NCBI GenBank assembly: GCA_016936035.1
Contig: JAFGPU010000096.1
Span: 1-19,040 of the forward strand
Length of the DNA: 19,040 nucleotides
From: Acidimicrobiales bacterium
GTDB taxonomy: Bacteria > Actinomycetota > Acidimicrobiia > Acidimicrobiales > VFJN01
Direction: 5' to 3'
The notes below the pieces were generated by a model that ran no database searches, was not told where the DNA came from, and saw only the letters and a list, made by a program, of their open reading frames with translations. This document shows positions 7,676-14,050 of the stretch, in pieces; position 1 is the first letter of the stretch, and the number at the start of each line of letters is the position of its first letter. A program made the position numbers and the translations under genes.

Positions 7676-8296
7676 GTGGCGTACGACGGTGAGGCGAGCT
7701 CCACCAGGGAGGCGATCCTGCTCGAAGCGCGTCGCTGCTTCTCCGACCACGGCTACGAGGGCACCTCGCTCAACGACATCGCCGCCGGCGTCGGCATCCG
7801 CCGGGCCAGCGTCCTGCACCACTTCCCGTCGAAGGAAGCCGTGTACCAGGCCGTGTTCGAGCAGGCGCTGGCCGACTGGGGCGATCGCATCGACCGTGCG
7901 GTGGCCCACGGGGGGCCCGACGACGAGGGCTGGACCCACCTCGACCGGGTGCTCACGGTGGCCGTGCGCTGGTTCGCCGACAACCCCGAGTTCGTCCGCC
8001 TGGTGCGCCACGAGTCGCTCGCCGCCGGCACCCACCTGGGCTTCGACCTGGGCGAGGCGCTGCGGCCGTGGTTCCAGCGGGCCGTCAACTACTTCGACCG
8101 CGAGATGGGGGCCGGCCGCCTGCGCAAGCACGATCCCGAGCAGCTCATCATCAGCGGCTACGGCGCCATCCTCAACTACTTCAGCGACGTGCACTTCCTG
8201 CACGGGCTGCTCGGCCGCGACCCGATGGCCGAGGAGGCCATCGAGGCACGCATCCAGGCCATCCGCGACTTCTTCCGGGCCGCCCTCGAGCCGTGA
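7676..8296 (+). CDS. TetR/AcrR-family transcriptional regulator
   Basis: DNA-binding repressor-type protein of 206 aa, normal family length. The N-terminal TetR_N domain is clear: [22 protein letters not shown] followed by the helix-turn-helix [25 protein letters not shown] (given only as key segments; about residues 30-58, with LHHFPSKE typical of the recognition helix and turn). The C-terminal ligand domain (from about residue 75) is helical and not assignable to a ligand. It includes [24 protein letters not shown], which is common in a broad actinobacterial subgroup. It precedes the acyl-CoA synthetase genes by 69 bp in the same direction and is divergent from the FIST operon, so it probably regulates one or both. 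Confidence 0.93.
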   Translation: MAYDGEASSTREAILLEARRCFSDHGYEGTSLNDIAAGVGIRRASVLHHFPSKEAVYQAVFEQALADWGDRIDRAVAHGGPDDEGWTHLDRVLTVAVRWFADNPEFVRLVRHESLAAGTHLGFDLGEALRPWFQRAVNYFDREMGAGRLRKHDPEQLIISGYGAILNYFSDVHFLHGLLGRDPMAEEAIEARIQAIRDFFRAALEP

Positions 8297-8337
8297 CCGG
8301 CGCCCGGGTCGCGTGCACGGCCCCGACTACGGGCGGT

Positions 8338-8350
8338 TGACCGCCGGTCA
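8338..8350. promoter_or_regulatory. Perfect 13-bp palindrome, probable regulator operator
   Basis: TGACCG-C-CGGTCA is a perfect inverted repeat with a one-base centre, ending 1 bp before the TAGCCT -10 box of the acyl-CoA synthetase beta gene. A repressor bound here would block RNA polymerase. The TetR-family product encoded immediately upstream is the obvious candidate. A related site lies at 7558-7570. Confidence 0.5.
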
Positions 8351-8351
8351 C

Positions 8352-8365
8352 TAGCCTGACGCGCC
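8352..8365 (+). promoter_or_regulatory. Predicted promoter of acyl-CoA synthetase operon
   Basis: TAGCCT (8352-8357) is followed by 8 nt and the ATG at 8366, a leaderless-type arrangement, directly downstream of the 13-bp palindrome. Confidence 0.5.
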
Positions 8366-9010
8366 ATGCCCACGCTCTCTGAGGCGGACTCGAAAGAACT
8401 GCTCGCCACGTTCGGTGTGCCGTTCCCCACGGAACGGGTGGTGACCACCGCCGACGGCGCCGTCGAGGCGGCGGAAGCGATCGGGTTCCCCGTGGTGGTG
8501 AAGCTCGGTGGCGAGGGCATCGCCCACAAGACCGAGCGCGGGCTGGTGCGCCTGGGGCTCGGCTCGGCCGGCCAGGTCCGCGACGCCGCCGCTGCGCTGC
8601 TGGCCGCCGCCACGCCCGACGACGGCGAGGTCCACCTGCTCGTCGCGCCCATGCTGCGGGCCACCCGCGAGCTCATCGCGGGCCTGCACGCCGACGACCA
8701 GTTCGGCATGACCGTCATGCTCGGCGTCGGCGGCATCCTCGCCGAGGCGGTCGCCGACGTGAGCTTCCGGCTCGTCCCCATCACCCGGGTCGATGCCGAG
8801 GAGATGATCGACGACCTCGCACTGCAGGCGCTCCTCGGGCCCTTCCGGGGCGAGCCGCCCGTCGACCGGGCCGCCCTGGCCGACGTGCTCCTCCACCTGT
8901 CCGAGGCCGCGACCGCGCACGCCGACGTCGTCTCGGCCGACCTGAACCCGCTGCTCGTCGTCGACGGGCGGCCGGTGGCGGTCGACGCGCTGGTCGAGGT
9001 GCGGCCGTGA
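8366..9010 (+). CDS. ADP-forming acyl-CoA synthetase, beta (ATP-grasp) subunit
   Basis: The ATP-grasp part of an ADP-forming acetate/acyl-CoA ligase (acyl-CoA + ADP + Pi <-> acid + CoA + ATP). The 214-aa protein starts with LSEADSKELLATFGVPFPTE, then VEAAEAIGFPVVVKLGGEGIAHKTERG (key part VVKLGGEGIAHKTERG, 43-59), then RELIAGLHADDQFG and the glycine-rich VMLGVGGILAEAVADV (117-132), ending with DLNPLLVVDGRPVAVDAL. This is the ATP-grasp_5 pattern at the usual length of a split beta subunit (about 220-240 aa). Its stop overlaps the alpha subunit start (GTGA). In many bacteria alpha and beta are fused; here they are separate with beta first. The acid substrate cannot be told from sequence. Confidence 0.87.
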   Translation: MPTLSEADSKELLATFGVPFPTERVVTTADGAVEAAEAIGFPVVVKLGGEGIAHKTERGLVRLGLGSAGQVRDAAAALLAAATPDDGEVHLLVAPMLRATRELIAGLHADDQFGMTVMLGVGGILAEAVADVSFRLVPITRVDAEEMIDDLALQALLGPFRGEPPVDRAALADVLLHLSEAATAHADVVSADLNPLLVVDGRPVAVDALVEVRP

Positions 9011-10509
9011 GCGCCCCTCCCGCCCCCACGCCGTCCGCGCGCATCGCGCCCGAGCGCTTCCGCACCCTGTTCGAGCCCCGCGGGGTGCTCGTCGCCGGCG
9101 CGTCCACGCATCCCGGCAAGTTCGGGTTCGTGAGCCTGCACAACATCCTGGCGTGCGGCTACCAGGGCAAGGTCTTCGCCACCAACCGCGACGGCGCCGA
9201 GGTGCTCGGCATCCAGACGGTGGCCGACATCGACGACCTGCCCGACGGCGAGATCGACCTCGTGTTCGTGTGCACCCCGGCATCGGCCAACCCCGACGTG
9301 CTCCGGGCGTGCGCCAAGAAGGGCATAAGCGCCGCGTTCATCGCCTCGGCCGGCTACGGCGAGGCCGGGGCGGAGGGCCTCGCGGCCCAGGCCGAACTGG
9401 TCGCCCTCGCCGACGAGCTCGGCATCCTGCTCGCCGGCCCGAACGGCCAGGGCGTGGTGTCGCCGCCGGCCGGTCTCTGCGCCCAGATCGTCGGGCCCTA
9501 CCCGCCCGCGGGGCACATCGGCATCGCCAGCCAGTCTGGCAACTTCGTCAGCTCGTTCGAGAACTACGCCCAGCTGACCGGTGTGGGCGTCAGCCGGGCC
9601 GTGTCGGCCGGCAACGCCGCCGCCGTCGGGGTGCCCGACTACCTCGAGTACTACGCCGACGACCCCGAGACGCGGGTGGCCCTCGCGTACGTCGAGAGCG
9701 TCGGCGACGGGCGGGCCTTCGTCGAGCGGCTCCGCGGCGTGGCCGAGCGCAAGCCCGTGGTCGTCGTCAAGGGCGGCGCCACCGCCGGAGGGCAGCGGGC
9801 GGCCGCGAGCCACACCGGGGCGCTCGCCAGCGACGACCGGGTGTTCGACGGCGCCGCCCGCCAGGCCGGGGTCTCGCGCGCCGCCACCGTCGAGGAGGGC
9901 TTCGAGGTGGCCGCGACGTTCGCCTCGCAGCCTCTGCCCCGGGGCAACCGGGTGGTCGTGGTCACCACGGTGGGCGGATGGGGTGTCGTCTCCGCCGACG
10001 CCATCGCCGGCACCGACCTCGAGCTGGCCTCGCTGCCGGACGACCTCATGGCTGCGATCGACGCCGAGCTGCCGCCCCGGTGGAGCCGCAACAACCCCGT
10101 CGACATGGCGGGGGGCGAGACCCGCGACACCGTGCCCCGGATCATGCAGCTCGCCGCGGCGCACGACCAGGTCGACGCCGTGATCTTCCTGGGCATGGGC
10201 ATCCAGTCGAACCAGGCTCGGCTCATGCGCGAGGGCCCCTTCTGGCCCGACCACGGGCTCGAGCGCATCGTCGCCTTCCACGAGCGTCAGGACGCCCGCT
10301 ACGCCGAGGCCGCCGCCGAGGTGAGCGACGCCACCGGCAAGCCCGTCCTGGTCGCCACCGAGCTGGCCGTCACCTCACCCGGCAACCCGGGGCCCGCCGC
10401 CGTGCGGGCCGGTGGGCGGCTGTGCTACCCGTCGGCCAACCGTGCGGTCGTCGCACTCGACCACCTGTGGCGGCGCTCGCGCTGGCTGGCGCGCCGCGGC
10501 CTGCGATGA
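9007..10509 (+). CDS. ADP-forming acyl-CoA synthetase, alpha (CoA-binding) subunit
   Basis: Carries the CoA-binding and ligase domains and the phosphorylated histidine of the enzyme. The 500-aa protein starts with a CoA-binding Rossmann domain (FEPRGVLVAGASTHPGKFG, 22-40; ILACGYQGKVFATN). It continues with succinyl-CoA-ligase-like segments GPNGQGVVSP (144-153), GIASQSGNF (172-180) and SAGNAAAVGVPDYLEY (200-215). The phospho-histidine is H269 in ASHTGALAS, and the last domain has NNPVDMAGG (362-370). A GTG start at 9007 overlaps the beta stop, with GAGGTG about 6 nt upstream. Its own stop overlaps the next gene's ATG. Substrate is unknown; short-chain or aryl acids are typical. Confidence 0.9.
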   Translation: MSAPPAPTPSARIAPERFRTLFEPRGVLVAGASTHPGKFGFVSLHNILACGYQGKVFATNRDGAEVLGIQTVADIDDLPDGEIDLVFVCTPASANPDVLRACAKKGISAAFIASAGYGEAGAEGLAAQAELVALADELGILLAGPNGQGVVSPPAGLCAQIVGPYPPAGHIGIASQSGNFVSSFENYAQLTGVGVSRAVSAGNAAAVGVPDYLEYYADDPETRVALAYVESVGDGRAFVERLRGVAERKPVVVVKGGATAGGQRAAASHTGALASDDRVFDGAARQAGVSRAATVEEGFEVAATFASQPLPRGNRVVVVTTVGGWGVVSADAIAGTDLELASLPDDLMAAIDAELPPRWSRNNPVDMAGGETRDTVPRIMQLAAAHDQVDAVIFLGMGIQSNQARLMREGPFWPDHGLERIVAFHERQDARYAEAAAEVSDATGKPVLVATELAVTSPGNPGPAAVRAGGRLCYPSANRAVVALDHLWRRSRWLARRGLR

Positions 10510-12143
10510 GCCCTCCCGACGACGACCACACGCCCCGTCACCTCGCCCGCAGTTCGGGAGCGCGCACCCCGGCGGGCGTCGGCGGCGCGTACCGCGACGT
10601 CTCCGAGCGCCGGCCCGCGTCACAGCTGGCCGATGCGGCACGCCGGCGGCGCGAACATCCGGAGGGGCACGACCGGAACCGGGGGCGCCGGCCCCCCGCG
10701 CCCGAGCCGCCACCGCGGCGGCGGGTGGGGTGGGTGCTGCCCGCGCTGCTGGCGCTGGTGGCGACCGGCGCCGGTGCGGGAGCGGTGCTCCTCGACGCCG
10801 ATCCCGTCGCGGATCCCGTCGGCATCGACCAGGTCGTGACCACACCGGTCCTGTCGGCCCGGCGCGTGCCCGAGGCGGTGGCCGCGCCCGTCGCCGACCG
10901 GCGCCTCGGCACCGACCTGCAGGCGTGGCTGGGTGCGTCGCCCGCCGACACCTGCCTCGTCGTCGCCACCGAGGGGCGCGACGTCTTCGAGCACAACCCG
11001 CTCACGCCGGTCACCGGCGCCTCGACGCAGAAGCTGCTCACCGCCACGGGCCTGCTGCTCGCGCTCGGCCCCGAGGCCACCTTCCGCACCGATGCGGTCG
11101 CCGCCGCCCCGCCCGAGGGTGGCGTCGTCGCCGGCGACCTCTTCCTGGTCGGCGGCGGGCCCGCCGACCTGGGCACCACCGACTGGCCCGAGATGAGCCC
11201 GGGCACCCGCCCCCGGGTCGTGCACGACATCGACGAGCTGGTCACGGCCATCGCCGCTGCAGGCGTGACCCGCGTCGACGGCAGCGTCGTGGGCGACGGC
11301 AGCCGCTACGACGACCAGCGCTACCACCCCTCGCTCGCCCCCCGGCTGATCGACCAGGACCAGGTGGGGCCGACCGGCGGCCTCGTGGTCAACGACGGGT
11401 TCGCCGCGTACTCGGCGGCGCGCACCAACTCCGCCACGGTGCCCGCGGACGATCCCGCCGCCGACGCCGCCCGCGTGCTCACCGAGCGCCTCGAGGCCCA
11501 CGGCATCGCGGTCGCCGGGGCGCCCCGCGCCGGCGCCGCGCCCGACGGCGCCAGCCCGGTGGCCTCGCTGGACTCGCCCCCGCTGGCGCAGATCGTCGCC
11601 GAGATGCTCACCACCAGCGACAACGAGGCCGCCGAAGCCGCGTTGAAGGAGATCGGTGTCGCCACCTCGGGCGAGGGCACCTGGGCCGCCGGTGCCGCGG
11701 GCCTCACCGCCCTGCTCGGCGAGGCCGGGGTGTCGAGCGAGGGCGTCGAGGTGGTGGACGGGTCGGGGCTGACGATCGAGAACCGGCTCACCTGCCGCAC
11801 GCTGGTCGACGTGCTGACCCGCGAGCAGACCGGGCCGATCCTGCGCGACGGCCTGGCGGTGGCCGGGCAGACCGGCACGCTCGCGGACCGGTGGCAGGGG
11901 ACCGACGTCGCCGGGCGGATGCGGGCCAAGACGGGCACGTTGCGCAACGTCACGGCGCTGGCCGGCGAGGTCGAGCCGGTCCAGGGCGGTGCGGTCACCT
12001 TCGCCTACGTGGCCAACGTCCCCGACCCAGACGAGGTGACCCCCGCCGAGGTGGGCGTCGACGACCTCGCCCAGATCCTGGTGGAGTACCCCCGGGACGT
12101 CGACGTGGCGGCGCTGGGCCCGCTGCCCGCCGCCGCGCCCTGA
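10506..12143 (+). CDS. dacB: D-alanyl-D-alanine carboxypeptidase/endopeptidase, PBP4 (S13) family
   Basis: Peptidoglycan enzyme trimming or cleaving D-Ala bonds outside the membrane. The 545-aa product has a basic, proline-rich cytoplasmic leader (1-73), one membrane helix (about 74-96, VGWVLPALLALVATGAGAGA), then the S13 domain. The three penicillin-binding motifs are present: SxxK as S173-TQ-K176, SDN 371-373 and KTG 475-477. The long insert between the first two motifs is typical of PBP4. The ATG at 10506 overlaps the preceding TGA (ATGA), so translation is likely coupled to the acyl-CoA synthetase. No obvious Shine-Dalgarno is seen. The long charged N-terminal tail before the helix resembles that of actinobacterial DacB proteins and implies membrane anchoring rather than secretion. 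Confidence 0.92.
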   Translation: MSPPDDDHTPRHLARSSGARTPAGVGGAYRDVSERRPASQLADAARRRREHPEGHDRNRGRRPPAPEPPPRRRVGWVLPALLALVATGAGAGAVLLDADPVADPVGIDQVVTTPVLSARRVPEAVAAPVADRRLGTDLQAWLGASPADTCLVVATEGRDVFEHNPLTPVTGASTQKLLTATGLLLALGPEATFRTDAVAAAPPEGGVVAGDLFLVGGGPADLGTTDWPEMSPGTRPRVVHDIDELVTAIAAAGVTRVDGSVVGDGSRYDDQRYHPSLAPRLIDQDQVGPTGGLVVNDGFAAYSAARTNSATVPADDPAADAARVLTERLEAHGIAVAGAPRAGAAPDGASPVASLDSPPLAQIVAEMLTTSDNEAAEAALKEIGVATSGEGTWAAGAAGLTALLGEAGVSSEGVEVVDGSGLTIENRLTCRTLVDVLTREQTGPILRDGLAVAGQTGTLADRWQGTDVAGRMRAKTGTLRNVTALAGEVEPVQGGAVTFAYVANVPDPDEVTPAEVGVDDLAQILVEYPRDVDVAALGPLPAAAP

Positions 12144-12180
12144 GGGCACCCCGGCGGCCCGGGCGTGCCACGCTGGAGGC

Positions 12181-12813
12181 GTGCCGGTCCTCCCCATGTT
12201 CCCGCTCGGCTCGGTCGCCGTGCCGGGGATGGTGCTGCCCCTGCACGTGTTCGAGGAGCGCTACCGCCGGATGGTGCGTGACTGCCTGGCGGGCGACGGC
12301 GAGTTCGGGGTGGTGCTGATCGAGCGTGGCTCCGAGGTGGGCGGAGGCGACGTCCGCACCGACGTCGGCACCGTGGCGCGCATCGTGCGCGCCGAGCAGA
12401 CGGCGGACGGCCGGTTCGCCCTGGCCGCGGTCGGGGTGCGCCGCGTGCGGGTGGACCGATGGCTCGACGACGACCCCTACCCGCGCGCCGAGGTCTCCGA
12501 CTGGCCCGACGACGTCGCGCCCGCGGGCGACGACGGTACCGACGTGGGGGCGGACGTCGCCGGGGTCGCCGCCCTTCTCCGCCGGGCGTCCGCGCTGCGG
12601 GTCGAGCTGGGCGAGCCCGATGCGCTCGTGGACGTGGAGCTGGCCGAGGATCCGTCGACCGCGTCGTTCCAGGGCACCGCCCTCGCCCCGCTCGGTCCAC
12701 TCGACAAGCAGGCGCTGCTCTGCGCGGGCTCGGCCGAGCAGCGGCTGCGCCTGTTGCACCAGATGCTGACCGACAGCATCGAGCTCCTCGAAGCCCGGCT
12801 GGCCGCGGGCTGA
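12181..12813 (+). CDS. Stand-alone Lon substrate-binding (N-terminal) domain protein
   Basis: 210 aa matching the LON N-terminal domain: LPMFPLGSVAVPGMVLPLHVFEERYRRMVRDCL (key part PLGSVAVPGMVLPLHVFEERY, about residues 8-28), then GEFGVVLIERGSEVGGGD, VGTVARIV, RFALAAVGVRRVRV, and a helical C-terminal part ending RLRLLHQMLTDSIELLEARL. No AAA+ or protease domain follows, so it is not Lon itself; such solo proteins are widespread and their role is unsettled. The GTG at 12181 has GGAGG only 1 nt before it; ATG at 12196 would leave 16 nt, so the exact start is uncertain. It lies 37 bp after dacB and may share its transcript. Confidence 0.88.
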   Translation: MPVLPMFPLGSVAVPGMVLPLHVFEERYRRMVRDCLAGDGEFGVVLIERGSEVGGGDVRTDVGTVARIVRAEQTADGRFALAAVGVRRVRVDRWLDDDPYPRAEVSDWPDDVAPAGDDGTDVGADVAGVAALLRRASALRVELGEPDALVDVELAEDPSTASFQGTALAPLGPLDKQALLCAGSAEQRLRLLHQMLTDSIELLEARLAAG

Positions 12814-12901
12814 CCGATGGCGACGGTGCAGGCGCGACCGTGCCGGCGCGACGGTGCGACCAGCCCGGCGGGCATCACCCGGGCGGTGCCCGCACGCGTG
12901 G

Positions 12902-12907
12902 TACAAC
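12902..12907 (+). promoter_or_regulatory. Possible -10 box before the small membrane-protein genes
   Basis: TACAAC lies 33 nt before the GTG at 12941, which would give a leader of about 25 nt containing an AGGAG (12926-12930). The preceding stretch 12814-12901 holds two near-identical GCGACGGTGC units (about 12826 and 12849) and no gene that I can support. Confidence 0.3.
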
Positions 12908-12940
12908 GAAGGCGCCGGACCGAACAGGAGCAGCGCCGCG

Positions 12941-13252
12941 GTGCCCGAGCCCGAGTCCAAGTCCATGCCCGAGGTCGCCACAGAGCTCTGGGGGCTCACC
13001 AAGGACTACGCGCGCCAGGAGACGGTCGATCCCCTCAAGGGCGTCGGCCGGTACCTCGGTTACGGCGCTCTCGGCGCCCTGCTGCTCGGCGTGGGCGTCA
13101 TCCTGCTCATGCTGGCGGGCCTGCGGGCCCTGCAGACCCAGACGGGCGACACTCTCGACGGCACGCTGTCGTGGCTGCCGTACCTCATCGTCCTCGTCGT
13201 GGCGTCGGCCCTGGTGGGCTGGGCCCTCTCCCGCATCTCCAAGAAGAAGTGA
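12941..13252 (+). CDS. Small two-helix membrane protein, holin-X-like
   Basis: 103 aa with a short hydrophilic start (ELWGLTKDYARQETVDPLKGVGRYLG), two membrane helices (about 41-62, GALGALLLGVGVILLMLAG; and about 79-98, LPYLIVLVVASALVGWAL) and a lysine-rich tail (KKK). This is the layout of actinobacterial holin-X (holin superfamily III) proteins, which despite the name are chromosomal and not linked to phage lysis. The GTG at 12941 has AGGAG 10 nt upstream; ATG at 12965 is an alternative. No phage genes lie nearby. Function is unknown; a role in the envelope is inference from the helices alone. Confidence 0.7.
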   Translation: MPEPESKSMPEVATELWGLTKDYARQETVDPLKGVGRYLGYGALGALLLGVGVILLMLAGLRALQTQTGDTLDGTLSWLPYLIVLVVASALVGWALSRISKKK

Positions 13253-13265
13253 ACAGGTGATCCTG

Positions 13266-13487
13266 ATGGCCGTCTCCCACACCTCGCGCGATCGCGTCAC
13301 CCGCGACGACATCGAGGACAAGCTCCGAGAGCTCGAGGGCGGCGCCCGCGAGCAGGCCGAGTCCGCCCGGTCGACCGTGATCACCGCCGGCCTCGTCGGC
13401 CTTGCCATCCTCCTGTTGCTCGCCTTCCTGCTGGGCACCCGCAAGGGCCGGAAGCGCAGCACCGTGGTCGAGATCCGCCGGGTCTGA
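13266..13487 (+). CDS. Small single-pass membrane protein with coiled-coil-like N-terminus
   Basis: 73 aa: a charged helical segment (RVTRDDIEDKLRELEGGAREQ, about 10-36), one membrane helix (about 39-56, ITAGLVGLAILLLLAFLLG) and a basic tail (RKGRKRS). Not recognised as a named family; the layout suggests an inward-facing positive tail. It follows the holin-like gene by 13 nt. The ATG at 13266 has AGGTG about 7 nt upstream; GTG at 13257 would add three residues. Confidence 0.65.
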   Translation: MAVSHTSRDRVTRDDIEDKLRELEGGAREQAESARSTVITAGLVGLAILLLLAFLLGTRKGRKRSTVVEIRRV

Positions 13488-13489
13488 CG

Positions 13490-13759
13490 GTGGCCGGAAA
13501 GAGAAGCCGCCTCGACAAGGGGCTGGGCCTCCTCCAGCGCCAGGGCGTCGCCCGGGGCGTCCTCGGCGGCTCGCGGGGATGGTTCTGGGTGGCGGTCGGC
13601 ACCTGGACGTTCCGGCGCGTGCGCCGGGCCGTCGGCAGCGAGTACGAGGTGGTCTACCGGGGCGACCTCAGGCCGGGCGAGGTGCTCCAGATCGACCACC
13701 TCGCCGAGACCTACCAGGGCAAGCGCGTACGCTCGCGGCGACGCAAGGTGCGCGGCTGA
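13490..13759 (+). CDS. Small basic protein of unknown function
   Basis: 89 aa, strongly basic at both ends (KRSRLDK; RVRSRRRKVRG). It has a short semi-hydrophobic stretch in the middle (WFWVAVGTWTF, 31-41), followed by EYEVVYRGDLRPGEVLQIDHL. I do not recognise the family. The GTG start lies 2 nt after the stop of the preceding membrane-protein gene with no clear ribosome site, which suggests translational coupling. The high arginine content fits binding to nucleic acid or phospholipid head groups, but neither can be shown. Confidence 0.6.
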   Translation: MAGKRSRLDKGLGLLQRQGVARGVLGGSRGWFWVAVGTWTFRRVRRAVGSEYEVVYRGDLRPGEVLQIDHLAETYQGKRVRSRRRKVRG

Positions 13760-13793
13760 CCGGGCCGGGTACGGCGCAGGGGTTCGGGCACGC

Positions 13794-13808
13794 GACAATG
13801 GGGGCGCC
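13794..13808 (+). promoter_or_regulatory. Possible leaderless promoter of ttuB
   Basis: GACAAT (13794-13799) is followed by 9 nt and the ATG at 13809. The first base departs from TAnnnT, so this is weaker than the other boxes. No Shine-Dalgarno is seen in the 9 nt. Confidence 0.35.
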
Positions 13809-14009
13809 ATGCGCGTCCTCCTCCGCAACCCCCGCCGCGAGCTCGAGCTCGCGGGTCCCCTGACCGTCACCAAGCTGCTCGGCCGGCTCGATCTCAACCG
13901 CGAATCGGTTCTGGTCGTGCGCGGCGACACGCTGGTGCCCGGTGACACGGTGCTCGACGACGACGACGTCGTCGAGATCCGTCCGGTCATCTCGGGGGGT
14001 TCGGCGTGA
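13809..14009 (+). CDS. ttuB: Ubiquitin-like sulfur carrier protein TtuB (ThiS/MoaD fold)
   Basis: Small sulfur carrier: an E1-like enzyme adenylates its C-terminal glycine, turns it into a thiocarboxylate and delivers sulfur to TtuA for tRNA 2-thiolation. The 66-aa protein reads MRVLLRNPRRELEL, VTKLLGRLDLNRESVLVVRG, DTVLDDDDVVEIRPVISGG, a beta-grasp pattern closely like Thermus TtuB, including the ISGG end. Unlike that protein, two residues (Ser-Ala) follow the GG at positions 63-64, so the functional glycine is not terminal as translated. ttuA follows directly, which supports the assignment over ThiS or MoaD. The E1-like activator is not in the window. Confidence 0.88.
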   Translation: MRVLLRNPRRELELAGPLTVTKLLGRLDLNRESVLVVRGDTLVPGDTVLDDDDVVEIRPVISGGSA

Positions 14010-14050
14010 GCGCGCCGTCGGCCGGCGCCCGGGGCGGGTGGTCGCGGTGA
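14006..14050 (+). other. 14-codon open frame bridging ttuB and ttuA
   Basis: GTG at 14006 overlaps the ttuB stop (GTGA). The frame encodes a 14-residue Gly/Ala/Arg-rich peptide (MSAPSAGARGGWSR) and stops with TGA at 14048-14050, which in turn overlaps the ttuA GTG at 14047 (GTGA again). It could be a translational relay, or merely a spacer that is open by chance in GC-rich DNA. Confidence 0.25.

Noticed and set aside
8336..8341. TTGACC as a -35 box for the acyl-CoA synthetase promoter
   Set aside because: Only 10 nt separate it from TAGCCT, too short for a promoter spacer. It is better read as half of the palindrome.
9153..10505. Upstream extension of dacB giving a 996-residue protein
   Set aside because: The extension runs in another frame through the acyl-CoA synthetase alpha gene and is arginine-rich junk. 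The ATG at 10506, overlapping the previous stop, gives a normal PBP4 layout.
12826..12858. Repeated GCGACGGTGC units as a regulatory array
   Set aside because: There are only two copies in a GC-rich gap with no further pattern, so chance cannot be excluded.
12941..13252. Phage holin implying a prophage remnant
   Set aside because: There are no other phage genes, no integrase and no composition shift nearby. Holin-X-like proteins are common chromosomal genes in actinobacteria.
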